A stretch of DNA of 64,000 nucleotides, taken from positions 1 to 64,000 of the forward strand of contig JAJFHU010000028.1 of assembly GCA_021775455.1 (NCBI GenBank), written 5' to 3'. This DNA is from Hyphomicrobiales bacterium (GTDB lineage Bacteria; Pseudomonadota; Alphaproteobacteria; Rhizobiales; Rhizobiaceae). Within the stretch, counting starts at the first letter, position 1. The number at the start of each line of letters is the position of its first letter. The position numbers were made by a program, and so were the translations under genes. Below, in pieces: positions 18,536 through 27,422 of this stretch. The notes under the pieces were generated by a model. It saw only the letters and a program-made list of their open reading frames with translations. It made no database searches and had not been told where the DNA came from.

Positions 18536-21193
18536 TCAATCTTCGCTTAGAATCCGATCCAGAATGTCTTGAACATCGCGGGATAGATCGGTGCCGTTTC
18601 GCAGTTCCTTGAGCGAGTGTTCTGCAAGTTTGCGACGTGCAGGTTCCAGTGAACGGTAAGATCGAAACACTGTAAGAAGGCGGGCAGCAACTTGTGGATT
18701 CAGTTTATCGAGTCTTCCAATCGAACCTGCTACAAGTTTGTAACCCTTGCCGGATGCAGCATTAAATCCGCTGGGATTTCCGCCAGCAAAAGCACCAACA
18801 AGTGAGCGTACACGGTTGGGGTTTGACAAGCTGAAATCTTCGTGACGCATCAATGCGCTTACTGTGCTGGCAGTTGCAGAACCGGCTCTTGTTGCTTGCA
18901 CGGAAAACCATTTGTCCAACACAAGGTGGTTTTTGTGATACCGCTCGTAAAATTTATCAAGGGCAGTTTTTCGGTCGCTGGATGAAAATTTGCCGTGTGT
19001 GATCATTTGCAAAGCTGCAAACCGGTCAGTCATGTTTCGTGCATTTGAAAACTGTTGTAGAACCAGAGCCTTGGCTGATTTGGAATTTCCGGCAATGCCA
19101 AAAGCGAGTAGCAAATTTTTCAGGCTCCGCTTGCCTGCATCTTCAGCGTCGGGGTTATAAGTTCCTGGTGTCTTGAGTTTCTTTAGTATTTTGTTGCTGG
19201 ATTCATCCAGGTGCTTTCCAATTGTGGTCAGCATGTCAGTACGGGCTTTGTGAACCGCATCCGGGTCAACATTCTTCCCAATTGATTGTGACAAATCAGT
19301 TTCGCTGGGAAGGGTGAGTATTGATGTCCGAAAAGCTGGTTCCAGTTCTTCATCAACCGCAATCTGGAGGCTGGATTCCAAAAAAGTCTGATCTGAAACT
19401 GGCCGCGACCCTGAGCGAATACACCGGTATGAGGAAATTAGTAATCTCGACGCATAGTCCTGATAGGCCTGCCAGCGATTGTAGAGATCGCTGTCATGGG
19501 CAGCCAGAAACCCAAGGTCGGAATTCGATTGGTGGTAGTTTACATTGATTGGTGCAGCAAACCCCCGGTTGATACTGACAACCGGTCTTTCATGAATTCC
19601 CTTGAACTTTAGTGAGTGATTTCGTTTTGTGAGATGTAGAACGTTATCAGTATTCTCCGCTCCGTTGACTTCAATTGGCGCGATTTCTGAACCATTGTTA
19701 CCAAACAATGCAATTCTCTGCGGTATGTGCATCGCTGCCTTGCGCCGCTGACCGGGGGTAGGCGGCACCATTTGTTCAATGTCCATTTCAAGAATTGACT
19801 TTGATTTATCGTAATTCGTGGAAACCGTAAGGCATGGAGTGCCGGCTTGAGAATACCACAACGCAAACTGGGTAAGGTCGGTTTTGGATGCGTCTTCAAA
19901 ACACTTGAGAAAATGTTCAATGGTTGTTGCCTCACCGTCATGACGCTTGAAATACAAATCCATACCCTTGCGAAATTTTTTCTGTCCCAGGATGGTTGCA
20001 ATCATGCGAACCAGTTCTGCACCCTTCTCGTAAACCGTTGTGGTGTAGAAGTTGTTGATCTCACGATACATTTCCGGTCGGACCGGATGGGCGAGGGGAC
20101 CCGCATCTTCAGGAAACTGGTGAGCTTTCAATCTGCGAACATCGTCTATGCGTTTAACAGACCTTGAACGCTGGTCAGATGAAAATTCCTGGTCACGGTA
20201 AACTGTAAGCCCCTCTTTCAGACACAGCTGAAACCAGTCCCGACACGTAATCCGGTTACCAGTCCAGTTGTGAAAATATTCATGTGCTATGATTGCTTCA
20301 ATGTTTTCATAATCCAGATCAGTTGCTGACTGTGGATCAGCCAGTACATATTTGTCATTGAAAATGTTGAGGCCCTTGTTTTCCATGGCCCCCATGTTGA
20401 AATCCGGGATGGCTACAATGTTGAAAATATCGAGGTCATACTCGCATCCAAAAACTTCTTCATCCCAGCGCATGGAACGGATTAACGCATCCAATGCGTA
20501 CTCTGCGCTCGCTTCCTTGCCCTTTTGAACATAGATCCCGAGTTTGACGGGTCTTCCAGAAACGGTCTTGTAATTGCGGTGTAATGACCCGAGGGCACCT
20601 CCGACCAAGGCAAACAAGTAGCTGGGTTTTGGGTGGGGGTCGTGCCATATCGCGAAATGCCGACCTTTTCCAGCACTTCCCCTTTTTATCAGGTTTCCGT
20701 TTCCAAGGAGAATGGGCTCAGTTTTGCGGTTCCCCTCGATGCGTGTTGTATACACAGACAGTATATCCGGGCGGTCAGGGAAATAGGTTATGCGCCGAAA
20801 TCCCTCCGCTTCACATTGGGTACAGAAATTTCCGCCAGACTGGTAGAGTCCCATTAGTTTGGTGTTTGTTGCTGGATTTAGTTCCGTGACAATCTCGATC
20901 TCGAACTTTCGTTTTTTTGGAATTTTCTTCAGTGTTAAATGGGTTGCCGTTTCGGAAAAATCACTGTTTGAAAGCGCTTTGCCCTCAATTGAAACTGAAA
21001 CAAGCTTGAGCTCATCTCCATCCAGCACAACTGGTGTTTCGGCTGTAGTCTGTTTGTTGCGCTCGACAACCATCCGCGATTTTACAATTGTTTGATTGGC
21101 ATCAAGACTAATGTCCAGGTCAACAGATGGAACCGAATAATCCGGCTCCCGATAACTTTTCAAATATACTGCTTGACCTTGACTGGCGCGCAT
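18536..21193 (-). CDS. pepN: Aminopeptidase N (M1 family)
   Basis: An 885-residue cytosolic zinc aminopeptidase. The substrate motif G268-A-M-E-N272 and zinc site H304-E-Y-F-H308 with distal E327 are intact; the C-terminal helical domain spans about 430-885. Length matches proteobacterial PepN. It removes N-terminal residues from peptides in protein turnover. It is transcribed towards the PAS kinase gene, 160 bases away, and divergently from pgi. Confidence 0.93.
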   Translation of the reverse strand: MRASQGQAVYLKSYREPDYSVPSVDLDISLDANQTIVKSRMVVERNKQTTAETPVVLDGDELKLVSVSIEGKALSNSDFSETATHLTLKKIPKKRKFEIEIVTELNPATNTKLMGLYQSGGNFCTQCEAEGFRRITYFPDRPDILSVYTTRIEGNRKTEPILLGNGNLIKRGSAGKGRHFAIWHDPHPKPSYLFALVGGALGSLHRNYKTVSGRPVKLGIYVQKGKEASAEYALDALIRSMRWDEEVFGCEYDLDIFNIVAIPDFNMGAMENKGLNIFNDKYVLADPQSATDLDYENIEAIIAHEYFHNWTGNRITCRDWFQLCLKEGLTVYRDQEFSSDQRSRSVKRIDDVRRLKAHQFPEDAGPLAHPVRPEMYREINNFYTTTVYEKGAELVRMIATILGQKKFRKGMDLYFKRHDGEATTIEHFLKCFEDASKTDLTQFALWYSQAGTPCLTVSTNYDKSKSILEMDIEQMVPPTPGQRRKAAMHIPQRIALFGNNGSEIAPIEVNGAENTDNVLHLTKRNHSLKFKGIHERPVVSINRGFAAPINVNYHQSNSDLGFLAAHDSDLYNRWQAYQDYASRLLISSYRCIRSGSRPVSDQTFLESSLQIAVDEELEPAFRTSILTLPSETDLSQSIGKNVDPDAVHKARTDMLTTIGKHLDESSNKILKKLKTPGTYNPDAEDAGKRSLKNLLLAFGIAGNSKSAKALVLQQFSNARNMTDRFAALQMITHGKFSSSDRKTALDKFYERYHKNHLVLDKWFSVQATRAGSATASTVSALMRHEDFSLSNPNRVRSLVGAFAGGNPSGFNAASGKGYKLVAGSIGRLDKLNPQVAARLLTVFRSYRSLEPARRKLAEHSLKELRNGTDLSRDVQDILDRILSED

Positions 21194-21324
21194 TGTGCAT
21201 GTCCTTCTTGGGGAGATTTCGAAATTGGTAGGAATCCATTAGCTTAAATGAAGTACCAAGTGCAAATTATTCAATTAATGGACCAAAGAGCCAATTGGTT
21301 GGCTTCAAATTCTGGATAGTCAAA

Positions 21325-22959
21325 ATGACTGCACAAAGATTTTCGGACTTTCTGAATGTTTTAAACGTTCATCGCGAACGTCTGGTATCGACCACCATGG
21401 CGGAAATGTTTGACGCGAACCCGGATAGATTTCTGGGTTTCTCGCTTTGCCTCGATAGCCTTGTCTTTGACTACTCGAAAAACCGCATCGACAGGAATTC
21501 ATTTGAAGCCCTGATCGATATGGCGCGCTCTTTGGAAATAGAAAGTCTTCGCGATGCAATGTTCCGTGGTGATATTGTCAACACAACGGAAAACCGGGCA
21601 GCATTGCATGTGGCTCTGAGAGGGAGCGTCAGTCAAGATGTTGAAGTCGATGGCAAAAATGTAGCTGAAGCAATTGATTCCGTTCTCAAGCGAATGCGCA
21701 AATTTTCCAGCGTGGTTAGGAACGGTTTTTACACCGTTACCGGTGGCAAAATCCTTGATGTGGTGAATATCGGTATCGGTGGTTCTCATACTGGTCCCGC
21801 GATGGCAGCGAGGGCGTTGGACCCATTTTGCGATGGACCAAAATTGCATTTTGTATCCAACGTTGATGGCGCTGATCTTTCAAGTGTTCTTGGAAGCATC
21901 AATCCGCAAACAACCCTGTTCATCATAGCTTCAAAGACGTTCACAACCGCAGAAACAATGATGAATGCAAATACAGCACGAAAATGGCTGGCAGAAAATG
22001 TTGGTGAGGAAAATGTTGGGAAACATTTCGCAGCCCTTTCTACAAACCAAAGTGATACGCGAAAGTTTGGTATTGATGATGAGCGCTGCTTTGAATTTTG
22101 GGATTGGGTAGGCGGTCGGTATTCGTTGTGGTCGGCAATTGGTCTTTCATTAATGATCGGAATTGGCCCGGACAGATTTGATGAAATGCTTTCAGGAGCA
22201 AAGACCGCTGATCGTCATTTTGCGGAGGAGCCTCTGGAGAAAAATATCCCTGTTATTATGGCGCTCCTTGGCATTTGGTATCGCAATATCTGGAACTGTA
22301 GTTCCCACGCCATATTGCCGTATGATCATCGCCTCGCCGGTTTACCGTGTTGGTTGCAGCAACTGGACATGGAATCAAACGGCAAATCAATTGATCGCAG
22401 CGGCAACCCTGTAGACTATGACACCGCGCCGGTGGTCTTTGGTGAACCTGGTACCAACGGGCAACATGCCTTTTACCAACTGTTACACCAGGGAACAAAT
22501 TTTGTTCCATGTGATTTTTTGTTGGCAGCAAATGCTCAGGGTGAAATGTTTGAACACCAAATGGCACTTGCCGCAAACTGCCTGGCTCAATCGGAAGCGC
22601 TTATGCGCGGGAAAGACGAGGAAACAGTCATCGCTGAATTGGTTGCAGGGGGCATGTCAAAAGATCAAGCCAAATCACTGGCGCCGCATAAAGTGTTTTC
22701 CGGTAACCGACCCAGTAACACAATCCTGTATGAAAGGCTTGAACCCCGAACGTTAGGCATGATCTTGGCGCTTTATGAACACAAGGCATTCGTTCAGGGT
22801 GCAATCTGGAACGTTAATTCCTTTGATCAGTGGGGTGTTGAACTTGGAAAGCAACTTGCTGCCGATATTGAGCCAAGCTTGAAAAGCGGCGATGACTCAG
22901 AGGCTGCCAATTCCTCGACGGCCTGTCTGATCCGGGCATTCGCCAAGTTTAGGGAATGA
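21325..22959 (+). CDS. pgi: Glucose-6-phosphate isomerase
   Basis: A 544-residue enzyme that interconverts glucose-6-phosphate and fructose-6-phosphate in central sugar metabolism. Typical motifs are visible: GIGGSHTGP (phosphate loop), FIIASKTFTTAETM, GGRYSLWSAIGL, and QQLDMESNGKS near the active site. Length fits the bacterial family. I chose ATG 21325; an in-frame TTG at 21295 would add ten residues, and neither has a strong ribosome site. The stop is one base from that of the convergent transporter gene. Confidence 0.92.
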   Translation: MTAQRFSDFLNVLNVHRERLVSTTMAEMFDANPDRFLGFSLCLDSLVFDYSKNRIDRNSFEALIDMARSLEIESLRDAMFRGDIVNTTENRAALHVALRGSVSQDVEVDGKNVAEAIDSVLKRMRKFSSVVRNGFYTVTGGKILDVVNIGIGGSHTGPAMAARALDPFCDGPKLHFVSNVDGADLSSVLGSINPQTTLFIIASKTFTTAETMMNANTARKWLAENVGEENVGKHFAALSTNQSDTRKFGIDDERCFEFWDWVGGRYSLWSAIGLSLMIGIGPDRFDEMLSGAKTADRHFAEEPLEKNIPVIMALLGIWYRNIWNCSSHAILPYDHRLAGLPCWLQQLDMESNGKSIDRSGNPVDYDTAPVVFGEPGTNGQHAFYQLLHQGTNFVPCDFLLAANAQGEMFEHQMALAANCLAQSEALMRGKDEETVIAELVAGGMSKDQAKSLAPHKVFSGNRPSNTILYERLEPRTLGMILALYEHKAFVQGAIWNVNSFDQWGVELGKQLAADIEPSLKSGDDSEAANSSTACLIRAFAKFRE

Positions 22960-22960
22960 T

Positions 22961-23890
22961 CTAGGGTGCATTTCCCCGTCCTTCCGGTGTTCTGATCAGA
23001 ACCTGTTCTCGCTTGGCCTCGCGGCTGATTGTGTATAATGACGCAAGAATAATGATCGCAGCACCTACCCAGGTCCACAGATCAGGAAGATTTCCGAACA
23101 GCAGGAAACCCAACAAAATTGCATAAATCAGGCGAACGTAATCCAGCCCCGCCATTACCGAGGCTTCACCCCACTTGTAGGCATATATATGAACGTACTG
23201 GGAGCAATATGAAACAACACCAATGGCAGCCAGCAGCATCCATTCGTTGAATGTCGGCGGTTCCCAAAACCATATCCCTGGAGCGGCCATCAACACACCT
23301 ACTCCAAGCGCCTGGTAAGCTAGAATGGTAGTTGGCCGGTCTGTTTTTGCCATCAAGCGAATGAGTACCAAAACTGTTCCCACACAAGCAGCGGCAATAA
23401 GGGCATAAACACCGTAAATGGTAAAACTCTCGGTGCCCGGTCTCAGAATGATCAAAACCCCGATGAACCCGACAATTACCGCTGTCCACCGTCTGATGCC
23501 AATCGGCTCTTTCAGGATCAGGATGGCAAATATCGTTATGAAAAAGCTCTTTGCGAATCCGATGGAAGTAACTTCAGCAAGTGGCATGTGAATGACCGCA
23601 CTGAACCCAAGCAACATGGCTATCATCGCCAGTACAACGCGCATCGCCTGCAATCCGGGTCGAGTGGTTCTTAGCACACCCGGAAAATTCTTGAAGATGG
23701 TCGGAGAAACAATGAGTACCATTATCGCCTGCCGAACCAACAAAATCTGCGTTACATGCAAACTCTGACCCGCAATCTTGATAAGCGCAGTCATCACGGA
23801 AAAACCACCCGCTGCAAGCATCAGCATCAATGCCCCTTTCACGTTATCGGGCAGGGCGTGGAATTTTGTGGTCGCAGTCTGGATTGACAT
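22961..23890 (-). CDS. DMT-superfamily transporter with two EamA domains
   Basis: A 309-residue integral membrane protein with ten predicted helices in two EamA repeats (about 20-150 and 165-295). Such proteins export or import small metabolites. ATG 23890 is preceded by GGAG on the minus strand; the frame stays open to 23983 but the extension has no family resemblance. It is divergent from the TPP riboswitch and thiamine genes, so a role in thiamine-related transport is possible but is only suggested by position. Confidence 0.85.
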   Translation of the reverse strand: MSIQTATTKFHALPDNVKGALMLMLAAGGFSVMTALIKIAGQSLHVTQILLVRQAIMVLIVSPTIFKNFPGVLRTTRPGLQAMRVVLAMIAMLLGFSAVIHMPLAEVTSIGFAKSFFITIFAILILKEPIGIRRWTAVIVGFIGVLIILRPGTESFTIYGVYALIAAACVGTVLVLIRLMAKTDRPTTILAYQALGVGVLMAAPGIWFWEPPTFNEWMLLAAIGVVSYCSQYVHIYAYKWGEASVMAGLDYVRLIYAILLGFLLFGNLPDLWTWVGAAIIILASLYTISREAKREQVLIRTPEGRGNAP

Positions 23891-24007
23891 GGGTGGGGCT
23901 CCAAGCAGCAACAATTGCAGGTTCATGTCCTTACTGCAATTGATCGGAAAAGAAATTTGCGAGCTGACCCCTTGCATCAACAACTATAAAGTCCTATGCC
24001 GGGGTTA

Positions 24008-24096
24008 CTCATGGAGGTGCCTGTTAGGTAACAGGCTGAGAGGTGAAATGCCAACTCTTGGAACCTGATCCGGATCGTGCCGGCGTAGGGAATGGG
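24008..24096 (+). promoter_or_regulatory. TPP riboswitch (THI element) controlling thiMED
   Basis: The conserved parts of a thiamine pyrophosphate riboswitch are present in order: P3 hairpin CCTGTT-AGGT-AACAGG (24020-24035), CTGAGA (24036-24041), and the pyrophosphate-sensor arm GAACCTGATCCGGATCGTGC followed by CGGCGTAGGGAA (24061-24092). Closing helix P1 pairs CTCAT (24008-24012) with ATGGG (24092-24096). The P1 3' strand contains the purine-rich site just before the thiM ATG at 24099, so ligand binding should hide the ribosome binding site directly, with no separate expression platform. Confidence 0.93.
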
Positions 24097-24098
24097 AT

Positions 24099-24833
24099 AT
24101 GAAAAAGCACTCACAAGACTTGGACTTGGTATTCGAAGCGATCCGCAGTTTGAGGCGGAACGGCGCCCGCGTTCATTCGATTACCAATACAGTGGTTCAG
24201 GACTTTACTGCCAACACACTTCTTGCCTGTGGTGCATCCCCGTCAATGACGATAAATCCGGTAGAAATAGCGGATTTTACTGAAAGCTGTGATGCGTTGC
24301 ATATCAACTTGGGTACGCTTGATGCAGTTCGCATGGATGCGATTAAGGCCAGCCACAAGGTGGCAATTGAAAGACAGTTGCCGGTGGTACTTGATCCAGT
24401 GAAGGTACACAAATCTCCTTATCGGTTGGAGTTTGCAAAGTCGGTGATTGATGCCGGAGTTAATATTCTCAAGGTAAACAGTGCAGAGAATTCAGTACTT
24501 GAGGAATTTTACGGAAAAGTTGAATGCCGTGTGCTCACTGGTGCGGTAGACAAGATTGAAACAAGTGATGAAGCCATATCGATCGAAAATGGTGATCCAC
24601 TGATGTCAAAAATTGTTGGTACCGGTTGCGTATTGGGTGCTTTGCTGGCCGCGCTCTCGGTGCATGCGAACAGCAGCAAGATTGCTGCCATCGCCGCACT
24701 TGGCTGGTTCTCGATTGCAGGAGAAATTGCGGCAGAAAAAGCTTCAGGCCCCGGAAGTTTCAAGCCATTGTTTCTGGATACGCTGCACAGCTTGTCGGTT
24801 GATCAGATTCGAGACAGGTTGTTAATAAAATGA
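24099..24833 (+). CDS. thiM: Hydroxyethylthiazole kinase ThiM
   Basis: A 244-residue enzyme of the ribokinase-like family that phosphorylates the thiazole alcohol for thiamine salvage. Motifs: SITNTVVQDFTAN near the N-terminus, substrate region LLACGASPSM, and the anion-hole/catalytic segment VGTGC177VLGA. It is a little shorter than many homologues (about 260-270). The ATG follows the TPP riboswitch by two bases. It overlaps thiE by four bases. Confidence 0.93.
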   Translation: MKKHSQDLDLVFEAIRSLRRNGARVHSITNTVVQDFTANTLLACGASPSMTINPVEIADFTESCDALHINLGTLDAVRMDAIKASHKVAIERQLPVVLDPVKVHKSPYRLEFAKSVIDAGVNILKVNSAENSVLEEFYGKVECRVLTGAVDKIETSDEAISIENGDPLMSKIVGTGCVLGALLAALSVHANSSKIAAIAALGWFSIAGEIAAEKASGPGSFKPLFLDTLHSLSVDQIRDRLLIK

Positions 24834-25486
24834 CCCGGCCCGATATCACACTTTACGCGATACTGGATCCCCGGCGATGTCGTGGTCGACCACTGGATGA
24901 GATGGCGGTAGCCGCTGTTTCATCAGGTGCTACCCTGTTGCAATTCCGCGATAAAATTTCCGATACAAAAACACTTGTCGAGCGGGCGATTTCCATCAGG
25001 GCAGCGATTGCACCACATAATGTTCCCCTGATAATCAATGACCGTGTTGATGTTGCGCTTGCGGCAAAGGCGGATGGCGTTCACCTCGGTCAGCAAGATA
25101 TGCCAGTGGAAATTGCGCGAAATTTGTTGGGTAAAGACGCTATCATTGGCCTTTCAATCAAGACGTTCGAAGAAGCGAGCGAAGCACCAGTTGAATTGCT
25201 GGACTACGCTTTTGTTGGCGGTGTGTTTGAAACCCGGTCCAAAGACAATCCAAACGCAATCGGGGTGGACGGTTGGGTGGATCGCAATACGATACTGAAA
25301 GATCGCTGCTGCAATCTGCCGGTCGGAGCAATCGCCGGAATTGATCGCACCAATCTTGGTTCGCTGTTCGATGCTGGCTGCGACGGCATTGCGGTAATTT
25401 CCGCACTGTTTATGGCTGATGATGTAACCGAGGCAACCACTCGCATTGCTGAAATCATCCGGTCCATTCGTTCGAGGGTGAAATAA
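24830..25486 (+). CDS. thiE: Thiamine-phosphate synthase ThiE
   Basis: A 218-residue TIM-barrel enzyme that joins hydroxymethylpyrimidine pyrophosphate and thiazole phosphate to thiamine phosphate. Seen: LLQFRDK (pyrophosphate binding), [26 protein letters not shown] and the phosphate loop region [17 protein letters not shown]. The segment [13 protein letters not shown] is somewhat unlike the common GPIFPTxTK and may mark the alphaproteobacterial branch. It overlaps thiM (ATGA) and is two codons from thiD. Confidence 0.9.
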   Translation: MTRPDITLYAILDPRRCRGRPLDEMAVAAVSSGATLLQFRDKISDTKTLVERAISIRAAIAPHNVPLIINDRVDVALAAKADGVHLGQQDMPVEIARNLLGKDAIIGLSIKTFEEASEAPVELLDYAFVGGVFETRSKDNPNAIGVDGWVDRNTILKDRCCNLPVGAIAGIDRTNLGSLFDAGCDGIAVISALFMADDVTEATTRIAEIIRSIRSRVK

Positions 25487-25487
25487 A

Positions 25488-26297
25488 ATGAATGCAATTC
25501 CAAATGCCCTAACTATAGCAGGCTCCGATTCTGGCGGCGGTGCCGGTATCCAGGCGGACCTCAAGAGTTTCTCCGCAAACCGGGTATATGGCGCTTCTGT
25601 TATCACCGCGTTGACCGCGCAAAATACTGTTGGCGTCACTGCGATCCATGATGTCCCGGTAGGATTTATCGATGCACAGATGGATGCGGTATTTACAGAC
25701 CTGAATATTGCGGCTGTGAAAATCGGAATGCTGTCACAAGTTCCAGTAATCAAAACAATTGTCAATTCACTGAAAAAGCACCGCGCTCGGAACATCGTCT
25801 TTGATCCGGTAATGGTAACCAGTACTGGTGATCCACTGTTGCATGGAGATGCTGTTAAGGCGGTTCGCTCGGTATTGATGCCACTTGCCGATCTTGTAAC
25901 ACCCAATTTGCATGAAGCTGCCAAGCTGACCGGATTGGAAATTGCGAATAGTGAGTCGGACATGATTGTTCAAGCCAATGAGTTGCTGAAGCATGGTGCC
26001 CAGGCAGTCTTGATAAAGGGGGGGCACCGGTCTTCCAGTGAATGTGCCGACTTGCTCAAATCTGCTACAGACGAAATCTGGTTTCGCGCTGATCGGATCA
26101 AAACCAGTAATACGCACGGCACAGGTTGTTCGCTTTCATCGGCGATTGCGGCGCATCTGGCATATGGCCGGGAGCTTCGAGAGGCGGTTCAACTCGCCAA
26201 GAACTGGCTGACCAGCGCTATTGCTGCGTCTGGCCAATTAAGTGTGGGTTCGGGAAACGGGCCTGTTCATCATTTTCATGAATTGTGGAGCAATTGA
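25488..26297 (+). CDS. thiD: HMP/HMP-phosphate kinase ThiD
   Basis: A 269-residue ribokinase-fold enzyme that phosphorylates hydroxymethylpyrimidine twice. Motifs: [18 protein letters not shown] at the N-terminus, the segment [22 protein letters not shown], and the catalytic anion-hole [18 protein letters not shown]. With ThiM and ThiE it makes a salvage route from thiazole and pyrimidine precursors to thiamine phosphate; no de novo gene (thiC, thiG) is in the window. Confidence 0.94.
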   Translation: MNAIPNALTIAGSDSGGGAGIQADLKSFSANRVYGASVITALTAQNTVGVTAIHDVPVGFIDAQMDAVFTDLNIAAVKIGMLSQVPVIKTIVNSLKKHRARNIVFDPVMVTSTGDPLLHGDAVKAVRSVLMPLADLVTPNLHEAAKLTGLEIANSESDMIVQANELLKHGAQAVLIKGGHRSSSECADLLKSATDEIWFRADRIKTSNTHGTGCSLSSAIAAHLAYGRELREAVQLAKNWLTSAIAASGQLSVGSGNGPVHHFHELWSN

Positions 26298-26299
26298 TT

Positions 26300-27391
26300 A
26301 TGAATAAAGGCAAGTCAAAACATCTAAATCGACGTCAAACGCTGGGCATTATCGCTACAGGTACTGCAACAACGGCTTTAGTCACACCTGCAATCGCACA
26401 GTCAAACATCGAATGGCGCATGGTAACATCCTGGCCCAAAAATTTGCCGGGACCAGGCGTTACAGCCCAACGCTTGGCAGACCGAATTACTGCAGCGTCC
26501 GGCGGCAGGTTGATTGTGAGGCTTTACGCGGCAGGTGAAATTGTACCAGGTCTGGAAACATTTTCCGCAGTTGCAAACGGAACGGCGCAGATGGCGCATA
26601 CAGCGCCTGTCTTTTGGGGTGGGAAATTCGCTGCGGCACCGCTTTTCACAGCCGGACCATTTGGAATGACACCGATTGAGCACATTACCTGGATCAATCA
26701 TGGTGGAGGACAGGCGCTTTGGGACGAACTTTACAAGACAGCCGGCATAAAACCCTACATGGCTGGCAACACAGGCTACCAGATGGGGGGATGGTTTAAA
26801 AAGCCACTGGAGAGCGTGGATGATCTCCAGGGGTTAAACATCCGTATGCCGGGACTGGGCGGAGCTGTGTTTAGCCGATTGGGCGCGGTGCCAGTGTCAC
26901 TGGCACCTGGTGAAATCTTCACCAGTCTCAGCAGCGGTCTGATTGATGCAACGGAATTTCTCGGTCCCGCTTCTGACTATGCGATGGGCTTTCACAAGGT
27001 GGCAAAGAACTACTACTCACCCGGATTTCATGAACCCAATGGAACCGGTGAAGCCCTGATTTCACTTCGAGCGCTGGAACAGCTACCAAATGATCTGAGA
27101 GCAATTGTCGAACATAGCTGTGCTGTCGAAAACATCTATTCTCTAGGTGAGGCTGAATGGGCGAACGCTGATGCCCTGAAAAGGTTGGTCGCAGAAGAAG
27201 ACGTCATTGTTCAGAGTTATCCCGATGAAATAATTGCAGCGGCAAAAGTCGCCACATTGGCAGTCATGAATGAATTGGCTTCAAAGGATGGGCTCACTGC
27301 AAAAATTGTTGCCAGTTATCAGGGTGCGGCCCGCCACCTCGACCCATGGTCAAAGGTTTCCATTCGTGCTTTTCTGGATGCTCGAGGATAA
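26300..27391 (+). CDS. TRAP transporter substrate-binding protein (DctP type)
   Basis: A 363-residue periplasmic binding protein. The N-terminus has a twin-arginine type signal (NRRQTLGII... AIAQ, cleaved near 34), then the DctP fold with SWPKNLPGP, the LQGLNIRMPGLGG segment bearing the carboxylate-binding arginine, and SGLIDATEF. It resembles the mannitol/chloroaromatic-type cluster of TRAP binding proteins. The start at ATG 26300 is two bases after the thiD stop, with GGAG nine bases upstream, so it should be co-transcribed with thiMED. No DctQ or DctM membrane subunit is encoded nearby, so it is an orphan here. Confidence 0.85.
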   Translation: MNKGKSKHLNRRQTLGIIATGTATTALVTPAIAQSNIEWRMVTSWPKNLPGPGVTAQRLADRITAASGGRLIVRLYAAGEIVPGLETFSAVANGTAQMAHTAPVFWGGKFAAAPLFTAGPFGMTPIEHITWINHGGGQALWDELYKTAGIKPYMAGNTGYQMGGWFKKPLESVDDLQGLNIRMPGLGGAVFSRLGAVPVSLAPGEIFTSLSSGLIDATEFLGPASDYAMGFHKVAKNYYSPGFHEPNGTGEALISLRALEQLPNDLRAIVEHSCAVENIYSLGEAEWANADALKRLVAEEDVIVQSYPDEIIAAAKVATLAVMNELASKDGLTAKIVASYQGAARHLDPWSKVSIRAFLDARG

Positions 27392-27422
27392 AAAAATAAC
27401 CAACTGAACAGCACGGAAAGTG

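Noticed and set aside
22957-22963. Terminator between the convergent pgi and DMT transporter genes
   Set aside because: The stops are one base apart and no stem-loop lies in the gene ends that I could see.
25154-25963. 269-codon open frame antisense to thiE and thiD
   Set aside because: It spans the boundary of two well-supported genes; frame content mirrors their codon bias and there is no ribosome site.
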